Source: Streptomyces sp. CNQ-509
GTDB taxonomy: Bacteria; Actinomycetota; Actinomycetes; Streptomycetales; Streptomycetaceae
DNA: 64,000 nt
Assembly: GCF_001011035.1 (NCBI RefSeq)
Contig: NZ_CP011492.1
Coordinates: 2,115,501-2,179,500, forward strand
Reading direction: 5' to 3'
A model generated the notes under the pieces. The model was not told the origin of the DNA. It saw only the letters and a program-made list of their open reading frames with translations, and made no database searches. Shown here piece by piece: positions 35,451 through 43,418 of this stretch. Position 1 is the stretch's first letter. Each line of letters begins with the position of its first letter. Made by a program: the position numbers and the translations under genes.

Positions 35451-38062
35451 GCGGAGGCTCCTTCCAGCGTCCCGCGCACCGGGATGGCGGGGCCTGACAG
35501 CAGGGTGAGGTCGGGCTTGACCTGGTCGCGCTCGGGGACGAACCGCACGGTGGGGTCCGGCACGCCCGGCGCGTTGACGAACGAGACGAAGCGCGCCAGC
35601 CGCTCGGGGTCGGCCAGGGTGGCGGCCCACTCGTCGCGGTAGTGCGCGACGTGCGCGGCCATCTGCTCCTCCAGTTCGGCGCCGATGCCGAGGGAGTCGG
35701 CGACGACGACGTCCCGCAGGTGGCCGAGGCCGCCCTCCAGCCGCTCCAGCCAGACCGAGGTGCGCTCCAGCCGGTCGGCGGTGCGGATGTAGAACATCAG
35801 GAACCGGTCGATGAGCCGGATCAGCTCGTCGTCGGCGAGGTCCTGGGCGAGGAGGTCCGCGTGCCGGGGGGTGGCGCCGCCGTTGCCGCAGACGTACAGG
35901 TTCCAGCCGTTCGCGGTGGCGATGACGCCGAAGTCCTTGCCCTGCGCCTCCGCGCACTCGCGCGAGCAGCCCGAGACGGCGGCCTTCAGCTTGTGCGGCG
36001 AGCGCAGCCCGCGGTAGCGCAGCTCCAGGTCGATGGCCATGCGGACGCTGTCCTGCACGCCGTAGCGGCACCAGGTCGACCCCACGCAGGACTTCACCGT
36101 GCGCAGCGCCTTGCCGTAGGCGTGCCCGGACTCGAACCCGGCCTCGACCAGCCGGGCCCAGATGGCGGGGAGCTGGTCGACGCGGGCGCCGAAGAGGTCG
36201 ATGCGCTGGCCGCCGGTGATCTTCGTGTAGAGCCCGAAGTCGCGCGCCACCTCGCCGAGCACGATGAGCTTGCCGGGGGTGATCTCGCCGCCGGGCACGC
36301 GCGGGACGACGGAGTACGAGCCGTTGCGCTGGAGGTTGGCGAGGAAGTGGTCGTTGGTGTCCTGCAAGGCGCCCTGTTCGCCGTCGAGCACGTAGCCCGC
36401 GGCGCCGATCTCGGGCGCGAGCGAGGCGAAGATCGACGCGACGGCGGGCTTGCACACCTCGCAGCCGTCGCCGCTGCGCGCCTCCTCGCGGCCGTGCTCG
36501 TCGAGGAGGCGGACGTACGAGCTGATCCGCTTGACGCGGACGATCTCGTACAGCTCGGTCCTGGTGTGGGCGAAGCAGCGGCACAGGCCCTTGTCGACGG
36601 CGACGCCGCGGGCCGCCAGCTCGTCGTTGACCAGCGCGGTGAGGACCTTCTCGCAGGAGCCGCAGCCGGATCCCGCGCGGGTGCACTTCTCCACCTCGCG
36701 CACGGTGGTGCAGTCGTGTTCCGCGACGGCGCCGCGGATGGCGGCCTTGGTGACGTTGTGGCAGTTGCAGACCACGGCGTCGTCGGGGAGCGCGGCGGGC
36801 CCGAGGGCGGCGGGGGCGCCGGCGCCCGGGGGGAGCACCAACTGCTCGGGCGGTACGGGCGGCACGCTGCCGGTGAGCGGGCGGAGCATGCCGTACGCGT
36901 CGGTGTCGCCGACGAGGACGCCGCCGAGGAGGGTGCCGTCGCGGGCGACGACGAGCTTCTTGTAGAGGCCGGCGCGGGAGTCGGAGTAGACGACGTCGAG
37001 GCAGTCGTCGGCGGTGCCGAGGGCGTCGCCGAAGGAGGCGACGCCGACGCCGAGGAGCTTGAGCTTGGTGGAGGTGTCGGCGCCGGTGAAGGTCTTGGGG
37101 GCGGCGGCGGGGGCCTGTGCGGTGGCGATCGCGGCGGCGGCGGTCTCCGCCATCTCGTACCCGGGCGCGACCAGCCCGTAGACCCGGCCGTCCGCGGCCT
37201 GCGCGCACTCGCCGATGGCGAAGACCGCCGGGTCGGAGGTCCGGCACCGCTCGTCCACGGCGACGCCGCCGCGCTCGCCCACGTCCAGGCCCGCCTCGCG
37301 GGCGAGCCGGTCCCGGGGGCGTACGCCCGCGGAGAAGACCACGAGGTCCGCGGCGACCACCGAGCCGTCCGACAGCTCCATCCCGGTCACCGCGCCGGCG
37401 GCGTCGGTGCGGATCTCCTTCCCCGCGACCCCGGTGTGCACGTCGAGCCCCAGGTCGCCGATGGTGCGGCGGAGCGCGGCGCCGCCGCCCTCGTCGACCT
37501 GGACGGGCATGAGCCGTGGCGCGAACTCCACGATGTGCGTCGCCAGTCCCAGCCCGCGCAGCGCGCCCGCCGCTTCGAGCCCGAGCAGTCCGCCGCCGAC
37601 GACGACGCCGGCGCTCGCCCCCTGCGCGTACGCCTCGATGGCCAGGACGTCCTCGACCGTGCGGTAGACGAAGCAGCCGCGGGCGTCCTTGCCGGGGACG
37701 GGCGGGACGAAGGGGAAGGAGCCGGTGGCCAGCACCAGCACGTCGTACGGGACGGTGCGGCCCGCCGCGGAGGTGACGGTGCGCGCGGCGCGGTCGACGG
37801 CGACGGCGGGGTCGCCGACGTGGAGTTCGATGCCGTGCTCCGCCATGAACCCGTCGGGGGTGACGGAGAGCCCTTCCGGGGTGGTACCGGAGAAGTAGGA
37901 GGTGAGGTGCATGCGGTCGTAGGCGGGCCGGGGCTCTTCGCAGAAGACGACGACGCGGTGGGTGTCGGTGACGCGGTGCTCGGCGAGGGCTTCGAGGAAG
38001 CGCTGCCCGACCATGCCGTGTCCGACGAGCACGAGGGTGCGGGAGTGCGGGGCGGCGGTCAT
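35447..38062 (-). CDS. nirB: Assimilatory nitrite reductase [NAD(P)H] large subunit NirB
   Basis: Six-electron reduction of nitrite to ammonium in the cytoplasm (871 aa). The N-terminal half is an FAD/NAD(P) reductase (LVLVGHGMVGQRFLEAL; VVVGGGLLGLEAAGALRGLG). The centre has BFD-like [2Fe-2S] cysteines (VVCNCHNVTK; GSGCGSCEK). The C-terminal half is the siroheme/[4Fe-4S] catalytic domain with ligands in CVGSTWCRYG and SGCSRECAEA. ATG 38062 overlaps the upstream flavoprotein stop and nirD follows with a second overlap. A GlnR-like box stands before the operon; siroheme could depend on the CbiX-like gene at 48.2 kb. Confidence 0.96.
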   Translation of the reverse strand: MTAAPHSRTLVLVGHGMVGQRFLEALAEHRVTDTHRVVVFCEEPRPAYDRMHLTSYFSGTTPEGLSVTPDGFMAEHGIELHVGDPAVAVDRAARTVTSAAGRTVPYDVLVLATGSFPFVPPVPGKDARGCFVYRTVEDVLAIEAYAQGASAGVVVGGGLLGLEAAGALRGLGLATHIVEFAPRLMPVQVDEGGGAALRRTIGDLGLDVHTGVAGKEIRTDAAGAVTGMELSDGSVVAADLVVFSAGVRPRDRLAREAGLDVGERGGVAVDERCRTSDPAVFAIGECAQAADGRVYGLVAPGYEMAETAAAAIATAQAPAAAPKTFTGADTSTKLKLLGVGVASFGDALGTADDCLDVVYSDSRAGLYKKLVVARDGTLLGGVLVGDTDAYGMLRPLTGSVPPVPPEQLVLPPGAGAPAALGPAALPDDAVVCNCHNVTKAAIRGAVAEHDCTTVREVEKCTRAGSGCGSCEKVLTALVNDELAARGVAVDKGLCRCFAHTRTELYEIVRVKRISSYVRLLDEHGREEARSGDGCEVCKPAVASIFASLAPEIGAAGYVLDGEQGALQDTNDHFLANLQRNGSYSVVPRVPGGEITPGKLIVLGEVARDFGLYTKITGGQRIDLFGARVDQLPAIWARLVEAGFESGHAYGKALRTVKSCVGSTWCRYGVQDSVRMAIDLELRYRGLRSPHKLKAAVSGCSRECAEAQGKDFGVIATANGWNLYVCGNGGATPRHADLLAQDLADDELIRLIDRFLMFYIRTADRLERTSVWLERLEGGLGHLRDVVVADSLGIGAELEEQMAAHVAHYRDEWAATLADPERLARFVSFVNAPGVPDPTVRFVPERDQVKPDLTLLSGPAIPVRGTLEGASA

Positions 38063-39567
38063 CGTCCGGAACCTCCGAGGTGGTCGGTGAGCAGGTGGTG
38101 CAGCGGGGTGCCCGCGGGCAGCGGCGCGTCGCCCTCCCAGGCCCGGGCGAGGGCGCCGACCGCGGCGAGGTCGCCGAGGAGGATGCCGCCGACGAGCCGG
38201 TCGGCGCGGACGACGACCTTGCGGTAGACGCGGCGGGTGGCGTCGGCGAGGTGCACGACGTCGTCGCCGGGGGCCGGTTCGGTTTCGCCGAAGGCGGCGA
38301 GGTCGAGGGGGGTGTCGGCGGCGGAGAGTGTGAGGCGGGTCAGCGCGCGGGTGCCGGTGTAGCGGGGCTCCCGGGGGCCGGACCCGGTGAGGATGCGGGC
38401 GAGCAGGTCGGCCTGGTCGAGCGCGGGGGCGGCCAGTCCGTAGAGGACCCCGGCGTGCTGGGCGCAGTCGCCGATGGCGTGGACGGCGGGATCGGAGGTA
38501 CGGAGCGCGTCGTCCACGACGACACCCGCGCTTACGTCGAGCCCGGCGGCCCTGGCGAGCCCGACGCGGGGCCGGACACCGCAGGCGAGGACGACGAGGC
38601 GGGCGTCGAGGACGTAGCCGTCGGCGAGTTCGACACCGGTGACGGCGCGGGTGGCGGGGGCCGGGCGCGGGGTGGCGGCAGAGCCGGTCAGGGGCGCGGC
38701 GGGGCCGTCGCCGGGCCCGGCGACGCGGGCGCTTCCGGCAGGGGCGAAGGCGGAGCCGTCCGCAGGCGCGGCGGGGCCGTCGCCGTCGGCCCTGCGGGCC
38801 GGGGGCCGTGCCGTACGGCGCGGGCGCCCCGGCGCCGCGGCGCGTGTCCGCACGCCCCGTACCCGGCACTCCGTGTGGACCTCCACCCCCAGCTCCTCCA
38901 GGTGGGTCCGCAGCAGCCCGGCCGCCGCCGGGTCGAGGTGGCGCTCCATCAGGCGCTCCCCCTGCTGCGCCAGCACCACCCGCGCGCCGCGGCGGGCCAG
39001 CGCCCGGGCGGCCGAGACGCCGAGCAGCCCGCCGCCGACCACGACCGCGGCGGCGTCCGGGGTCGCCGCCGCGGCGAGCGCAAGGCAGTCGTCCATCGTC
39101 CGGAAGGCGTGCACCCCCGCCGGCAAGGCGACACCGGCACCGCCGGCGTCGTCGCCGTCGTCGTCGAACAGCCCGCGCAGCGGCGGCAGCACCGGCCAGG
39201 CGCCGGTGGCCAGGACCAGCACGTCGTACGGCACCGCCCGCCCGTCGTCGCACTCCACCCGGCGCGCGGCGCGGTCGACGCGCACCGCGCGCACGCCCCG
39301 CAGCACGCGGACAGCGGGGCCCGCCGCAAGGTCGGGGAGGCGGATGACGTCCGGCGCGTAGTGCCCGGCGAGGACGTCGGCGAGCAGCACCCGGTTGTAC
39401 GGGGCATGCGGCTCCTCCCCGACGACCGTCACGCCCGCCCCGGCACCGGCGAGCTGCCGCGCGAGCCGCGTACCGGCCATGCCGCCGCCGACGATCACGA
39501 CGCGGCGCCCGCCGGCGGGTGCGGCGGGGCCGGCGGGTGCGGCGGCTTCGGGCACGGGCAGGTTCAT
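38059..39567 (-). CDS. NirB-associated FAD/NAD(P) oxidoreductase
   Basis: First gene of the nitrite reductase operon (502 aa). It resembles only the flavoprotein half of NirB: FAD motif VVIVGGGMAGTRLARQLAG, second FAD motif AVHAIGDCAQHAGV and NAD motif AVVVGGGLLGVSAARALAR. No siroheme or iron-sulphur domain is present. An extra low-complexity segment of about 60 Ala/Pro/Gly/Arg residues (roughly residues 240-300), with a 20-bp direct repeat in its DNA, interrupts the NAD domain. It probably supplies electrons to NirB or serves as an accessory reductase. Confidence 0.86.
   Translation of the reverse strand: MNLPVPEAAAPAGPAAPAGGRRVVIVGGGMAGTRLARQLAGAGAGVTVVGEEPHAPYNRVLLADVLAGHYAPDVIRLPDLAAGPAVRVLRGVRAVRVDRAARRVECDDGRAVPYDVLVLATGAWPVLPPLRGLFDDDGDDAGGAGVALPAGVHAFRTMDDCLALAAAATPDAAAVVVGGGLLGVSAARALARRGARVVLAQQGERLMERHLDPAAAGLLRTHLEELGVEVHTECRVRGVRTRAAAPGRPRRTARPPARRADGDGPAAPADGSAFAPAGSARVAGPGDGPAAPLTGSAATPRPAPATRAVTGVELADGYVLDARLVVLACGVRPRVGLARAAGLDVSAGVVVDDALRTSDPAVHAIGDCAQHAGVLYGLAAPALDQADLLARILTGSGPREPRYTGTRALTRLTLSAADTPLDLAAFGETEPAPGDDVVHLADATRRVYRKVVVRADRLVGGILLGDLAAVGALARAWEGDAPLPAGTPLHHLLTDHLGGSGR
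38693..38784. repeat. 20-bp direct repeat within the NirB-associated flavoprotein gene
   Basis: GGCGCGGCGGGGCCGTCGCC occurs at 38693-38712 and again at 38765-38784, exactly 72 bp apart, so in frame. It lies in the low-complexity insertion of the flavoprotein and may mark a recent expansion. Confidence 0.65.
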
Positions 39568-40081
39568 GCGCCCACCCTGCGGCGGGGCCGTTACCCCGCC
39601 GCATCACCACTGTTTCCGCGGCGCAACACTGCCCTCAGCGGCGGACGGGCGGCGCTGTGAGCGGCCGGCGGGCGGCGCGGGACCGCACACTTCGCTGCCC
39701 TGCATCCACCCGCACAAGATCGGGCTGGAGCCGGACCGCATCGCGCTGGCGTACAGACCGGGGCCCGGCAGAGCCGCAGCCTACGCCGCGGTCCCGAAGG
39801 CCATGGAGACTCTCCCCCGCGGTCGGTGACGCTGATACCGGCGTACACCAGGTCGAGCGCCCGGCGACGGCGCTCCGTCTCCCGGGGGCCGATCCGTGCC
39901 CCTGCCGCCCGTCACGGGGAGTGCGCGGGCGGCGGGGGTCCACGCCGGGCCGCTCTCCGCCCTCGCCGAGATGTCCGGCGGCGGGGGCGGGAGTTGAGCC
40001 ACGCGGGGCGGGAGTCACGGGGGCGGCGGGGCGCGTTCGGGCCATGTGCTCGCCACGGGCCCCGCACCCCGGGGCGGGCCG
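39568..40081. other. Intergenic region upstream of the nitrite reductase operon
   Basis: 514 bp. The first 60 bp hold the GlnR-like box. The rest has no supported gene. A short + frame near 39700-39829 reads HPHKIGLEPDRIALAYRPGP and could be a gene remnant, but it has no start or recognisable homologue. Confidence 0.4.
39590..39627 (-). promoter_or_regulatory. GlnR-box-like element upstream of the nitrite reductase operon
   Basis: On the minus strand four 5-bp sites are spaced by exactly 6 nt: GTTGC, GAAAC, GATGC, GTAAC. This follows the GlnR consensus of alternating GTNAC and GAAAC half-sites with 6-nt gaps. It begins 23 bp before the operon's first ATG. GlnR is known to control nirB in Streptomyces; binding here is inferred from the spacing. 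Confidence 0.72.
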
Positions 40082-40474
40082 TTAACACGTAGCCGCTGCG
40101 GGTTGCCTGAGCTGAAACTCGGCCCACACGACCTTGCCAGGGCCGGTGCGGTCGGATACTCCCCAGTCGTCCGCGAGCGTGGAGACGAGCATCAGCCCGC
40201 GGCCCCGGTCGTCGGTGTCCAGAGGCGTGCACACGTGCGGGGTGGCGATGCTGGCGTCGTGCACCTCGATGCGGACGACGCTGTCGGTGCAGATGATCCG
40301 AACGAGGAAACGCCGGCCAACGGGGGTGTGCTGCAGGGCGTTGGTCGCGAGTTCGGAGACGCACACGCGGATGTCGTCGGCCTGCTCGGAGGTGCATCCA
40401 TCGATGTGACCAGCCACGAGACTCCGTGCACGGCCGACGGCCGCGGCGCTGCGGGGGAACATGCGCGAGTTCAC
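40082..40474 (-). CDS. Anti-sigma-factor-like ATP-binding protein (RsbW/SpoIIAB type)
   Basis: A 130-aa single-domain GHKL ATPase. The N-box CVSELATNALQHT and G-box-like DDRGRGLMLVSTLADDWGV define the family, which in streptomycetes includes many regulators that bind sigma factors or anti-anti-sigma proteins. GTG 40474 overlaps the small upstream gene (GTGA) and is preceded by GGGGGG. It lies next to divergent XRE/DUF5753 and DUF397 genes, a common streptomycete neighbourhood. Confidence 0.85.
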   Translation of the reverse strand: MNSRMFPRSAAAVGRARSLVAGHIDGCTSEQADDIRVCVSELATNALQHTPVGRRFLVRIICTDSVVRIEVHDASIATPHVCTPLDTDDRGRGLMLVSTLADDWGVSDRTGPGKVVWAEFQLRQPAAATC

Positions 40475-40653
40475 GCGGAGTCCCCCCGTTCTGGGGTGGG
40501 CACGGAGTCGGGGTCGCCGCGGAACCGGTCAGCCGCGGCAGTCCGGCGGCGGATGCCGACACCGCGGCTCCGGTGCGGTTGGCCGCTGTCGTCCGGCTCT
40601 GCCTCGATCGCCTGTAGTAACTCCGGCTGAGGCGACAGGTGTTCGTACACCAT
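40471..40653 (-). CDS. Small hypothetical protein (60 aa) coupled to the ATPase
   Basis: A 60-aa hydrophilic protein of unknown function, rich in Arg, Asp and Pro, with no transmembrane segment or known motif. It is supported by a very strong ribosome site (AAGGAGGG, 6-7 nt before ATG 40653) and by the 4-nt overlap with the ATPase gene. Small proteins preceding such ATPases are seen in other streptomycete loci, but I cannot assign a role. Confidence 0.62.
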   Translation of the reverse strand: MVYEHLSPQPELLQAIEAEPDDSGQPHRSRGVGIRRRTAAADRFRGDPDSVPTPERGDSA

Positions 40654-40855
40654 GCGTCGACCCTCCTTACTCTCAGCATCGTCAGAATTCTCTCCCTAGC
40701 GTGCTCCCCACTCTCTGCGCCACGCAAGCAAATGCACGAAAGAATGAGAATTCTCAATCGTTGACGAGAGTGTGACCAAGGAGAGGGGAAGCGGCATGAC
40801 ACGCGCTGATCACGCACGGCAGACTGTCGGGCAGAACCACGGGAGCGGAGGAGAA

Positions 40856-41713
40856 GTGAGCGCACCGACAGTGCGACGGCGCAGGCTCGGCGCCAAGTTG
40901 CGCGCTCTTCGCGACGGGCGCGGCCTCACGTTGGAGGAGGCGGCCGAGCAGTCCGGCGGGCGGATCACCGTCGCGAAGCTGTCACGGCTGGAGACTGCAC
41001 GGAGCGCGGCGAAGGCTGTCGACGTTGAGGCACTGCTCGATCAGTACGAGGTCACCGACACGGAGTTGCGGGCCGCCGTGCTCGCGCTGACCCGCGAGGG
41101 TGCCCGGCGCGGCTGGTGGCAGTCGTACCGCGGCGTGCTGTCACCTGTGTACGAGGATCTGATCAGCCTTGAGGCCGAGGCTGAAGCGCTGTACACGTGG
41201 CAGCTCTCCGTCATCCCGGGGCTGCTCCAGACGGCCGAGTACGCGCGGGAGATCATCGGGGCGACGGCGATGTCCGAGACTGTCGATGCCAAGGTAGATG
41301 CGCTGGTCGAGGTGCGCCTCGCTCGGCAGGCCGTTTTGACCCGTGAGAACCCGCTCGACCTGTGGGCGATCATCGCCGAGAGCGCCCTGTCCACGCAGTG
41401 CATGGGCGAGGGCGTCATGCGCGATCAGCTCGCCCGGCTGCACTTGCTGAGCAAGCGGCCGAACATCAGCATTCAAGTCCTGCCCACGGACAGCCCGCCG
41501 CACGTCGGGCAGTTGGGCTCGTTCTCCGTGCTCAGCTTCGAGGGACATCGGGACCTCGACGTGGCGCACTCAGAAAGCCTGACCTCGTTCGTGTACTTCG
41601 AGGACCAGGAACAGGTCAGCGCATACCGGGACGCCATCAGCCGGCTACGGGATGCCGCCCTGCCGGTCGAGGTGTCCGCCGAGCGAATCGCAGAGAAAAG
41701 GGATCAGGTATGA
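40856..41713 (+). CDS. XRE-family regulator with DUF5753 (Scr1-like)
   Basis: A 285-aa transcriptional regulator. An N-terminal helix-turn-helix (LGAKLRALRDGRGLTLEEAA, then ITVAKLSRLETA) is followed by the DUF5753 domain (about residues 95-270) with WQLSVIPGLLQTAEYAREII and IQVLPTDSPPH. In S. coelicolor a similar pair, Scr1/Scr2, has been described as a toxin-antitoxin-like or antibiotic-stimulating system. GTG 40856 follows GGAGG; an ATG at 40796 in frame, after AGGGGAAG, is an alternative. It overlaps the DUF397 gene (ATGA). Confidence 0.88.
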   Translation: MSAPTVRRRRLGAKLRALRDGRGLTLEEAAEQSGGRITVAKLSRLETARSAAKAVDVEALLDQYEVTDTELRAAVLALTREGARRGWWQSYRGVLSPVYEDLISLEAEAEALYTWQLSVIPGLLQTAEYAREIIGATAMSETVDAKVDALVEVRLARQAVLTRENPLDLWAIIAESALSTQCMGEGVMRDQLARLHLLSKRPNISIQVLPTDSPPHVGQLGSFSVLSFEGHRDLDVAHSESLTSFVYFEDQEQVSAYRDAISRLRDAALPVEVSAERIAEKRDQV

Positions 41714-41925
41714 ACCACATGAACGACGCCTCAACCCTCGCCGTGGCCTGGTGGAAGTCCAGCCACAGCGGCGCGCAGGCCGACTGCGTCGAGGTCGGCA
41801 TCGTCGACGAACGGGCCGTCGCGGTACGCGACAGTAAGGACCCTGCGGGGCCGGCGCTGCTGCTGACCCGCGACCAGTTCGCCGGACTGGTCGACTCGGT
41901 CCGCGCGGGACGCTTCGAGGTCTGA
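41710..41925 (+). CDS. DUF397 protein (Scr2-like)
   Basis: A 71-aa DUF397 protein, the usual partner of the XRE/DUF5753 regulator. Signature: WWKSSHSGAQADCVEVGIVD followed by VAVRDSKDPAGPALLLTRDQ, the conserved S-S-x-S, CVEV and RDSKDP pattern. ATG 41710 overlaps the stop of the regulator gene by 4 nt. Such pairs are proposed to act as antitoxin (XRE) and toxin-like (DUF397) proteins. A long palindromic terminator follows. Confidence 0.9.
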   Translation: MNHMNDASTLAVAWWKSSHSGAQADCVEVGIVDERAVAVRDSKDPAGPALLLTRDQFAGLVDSVRAGRFEV

Positions 41926-41932
41926 GCGACAT

Positions 41933-41974
41933 GACGAATCGCCCCCTGCACGGCCGTGCAGGGGGCGATTCGTC
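41933..41974. terminator. 42-bp perfect palindrome, bidirectional terminator
   Basis: A 21-bp arm (41933-41953, from GACGAATCGCCCCC) is matched perfectly by 41954-41974 with no unpaired centre. It lies between the DUF397 stop and the convergent second XRE gene. Some bases near the tip must open to form a loop. Confidence 0.82.
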
Positions 41975-41980
41975 GCGCTC

Positions 41981-42835
41981 TCAGCCCAACGCTTCGATCG
42001 CCTTGAGGATCAGCGCCCGCGCTTCCGCGCCGTATACCGCAAGCTGTGTGAACTTCGCGAACGCCTGCTCGTACAACTCGATCTCGCTGGGCGCGGTGAC
42101 TCGCACGCGCGCGGCCAGCAGTTCAATGTTGACCTGCGAGTCATCGAAGATCGTGAACGCCTCCAGCGGCCACATGACTGTCTCCCGCGGCATGGCAGTG
42201 GGCACGATGCCGAGGGAGACCGCGGGCAGCGTCATGCACGCGAGCAGGTTGCCCAACTGGCCCGACATCACGCCCGCGTCGCCGAGGCGATGGTTCAGCA
42301 CGTGTTCCTCGACGAGTACCGCGAAGCGGTGGTCGCCTTCGCGGATGACCCGTGAGCGCCGCATGCGCGCGGCCACAGCCTCGCTCACGTCGTCCGGGGT
42401 GCCGCGGAAGCTGGCGATGGTGCCCATCAGAGCGGTGGCGTAGGCCGGCGTTTGCAGGTAGCCGGGTACGACGTTCGAGGCGTAGGTGCGGAAGGCTCTG
42501 GTGCGTTCGTACAGCGGTGCGGCGGCTTCCTGCAGTCGGCGTAGTCCGGTGCGTTGGAGCCGCCGCCACTGGACGTACATCTGGTCGGCCTGCCGGTTGG
42601 CGGCGATGAGGTCGGGAGCCTGCCCCTCGGCGTGGCACGCGGTGCACCAGGCGCGTATGTCGGCGTCGGACGGGGCAGTGTGGGCGTTCTCGATACGTGA
42701 CGGCTTGGCGACCGACCAGCCGCAGCGCGCGGCGAGTTCCTTGCTGGTGATCCCCGCGTCCAGGCGCAGCTCTCGCAGCCGGGCCGCGAGAGCTGCACGC
42801 GCCTCTTGAGCACTGGACGACGGGGACATGGGCAT
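41981..42835 (-). CDS. Second XRE-family regulator with DUF5753
   Basis: A 284-aa regulator of the same family as the one at 40.9 kb but clearly diverged. The helix-turn-helix is LRELRLDAGITSKELAARCG and WSVAKPSRIENA; the DUF5753 part has YASNVVPGYLQTPAYATALM and a C-terminal VYGAEARALILKAIEAL. ATG 42835 lies 5 bp after the small upstream gene, suggesting coupling; ATG 42829 is a close alternative. No DUF397 partner lies downstream, so its partner may be the small upstream protein. Confidence 0.87.
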   Translation of the reverse strand: MPMSPSSSAQEARAALAARLRELRLDAGITSKELAARCGWSVAKPSRIENAHTAPSDADIRAWCTACHAEGQAPDLIAANRQADQMYVQWRRLQRTGLRRLQEAAAPLYERTRAFRTYASNVVPGYLQTPAYATALMGTIASFRGTPDDVSEAVAARMRRSRVIREGDHRFAVLVEEHVLNHRLGDAGVMSGQLGNLLACMTLPAVSLGIVPTAMPRETVMWPLEAFTIFDDSQVNIELLAARVRVTAPSEIELYEQAFAKFTQLAVYGAEARALILKAIEALG

Positions 42836-42840
42836 CGGTG

Positions 42841-43017
42841 CTACTGGATCTCGTATTCCTCGTGCGGGATCGCGCGTGCCCAGACGTCCTCGAAAGCCGC
42901 GGCGCAGCGTTCGACGAGCGATCGATCATCCTGCAACTGCAGCCAGCTCGGCAAGGAGCGCCGGGACGCGCGCAACCGCGGCGACCACTCGGCCGCCACC
43001 GACTGCTCCGTCCTCAT
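42841..43017 (-). CDS. Small protein resembling the C-terminus of DUF6879 (58 aa)
   Basis: A 58-aa protein ending in CAAAFEDVWARAIPHEEYEI. From memory this resembles the end of DUF6879 proteins, which accompany XRE/DUF5753 regulators. The rest of that domain is missing, so this could be a truncated remnant or a short independent partner. The ATG at 43017 has only a weak GGCGG upstream and the frame is open further, so the start is uncertain. Close coupling to the XRE gene (5-bp gap) argues for translation. Confidence 0.45.
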   Translation of the reverse strand: MRTEQSVAAEWSPRLRASRRSLPSWLQLQDDRSLVERCAAAFEDVWARAIPHEEYEIQ

Positions 43018-43224
43018 CCGCCGGCATCCCGCCCACTGAACTCCCGCCCCCTGGCCGACCGAATCCTTTGGCCAGGGGGCGGGCTCCGGCCGAACGACCG
43101 CACATCGGCCCGGCCGGACGCGCCCCCACCTGCCGCAACCTGCCGCAACCTGCCGGCCCGGCAGGCGGGGCGCCACACCACCGCCCCGGGCGGTCCGGGG
43201 CGCGCCGGAGAGGAGGCACACCCG

Positions 43225-43350
43225 ATGACCTTCAACAACCCGCTGACGATCACCCCCGCCGCCTGGGGCGACCCGGGCGACGAGGACGACAACACCGACA
43301 TCGAGGACGGCGACGGCGGAGGCGGCAACCCGTCACCCGGCCACCGCTGA
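43225..43350 (+). CDS. Small acidic Gly/Asp-rich peptide (41 aa)
   Basis: A 41-aa peptide of unknown function. A very good ribosome site (GAGAGGAGG) precedes ATG 43225, which is the main evidence. The N-terminal half, MTFNNPLTITPAAWGDPG, is followed by a strongly acidic DEDDNTDIEDGDGGGG stretch. There is no Cys and no signal peptide. It lies 68 bp ahead of a 145-aa unknown gene in the same direction and may form an operon with it. Confidence 0.5.
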   Translation: MTFNNPLTITPAAWGDPGDEDDNTDIEDGDGGGGNPSPGHR

Positions 43351-43418
43351 CATACCCCGACATGTCAGTCCCCGCGGCTACGGTGCCGCGGGGGCCGACA
43401 CAGACCGACAGGAGCAGC

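Noticed and set aside
35447..39610. Apparent 1,387-aa extension of NirB
   Set aside because: The added N-terminal segment is Arg-rich out-of-frame translation of the upstream flavoprotein gene. NirB has a clear ATG at 38062 overlapping that gene's stop.
39700..39829. Possible gene fragment reading HPHKIGLEPDRIALAYRPGP
   Set aside because: Looks protein-like but lacks a start codon with ribosome site and I recognise no family, so it is mentioned only within the intergenic entry.
43225..43350. Lanthipeptide or thiopeptide precursor
   Set aside because: No Cys and few Ser/Thr in the C-terminal half, and no RiPP modification enzyme nearby; kept only as an unknown peptide.
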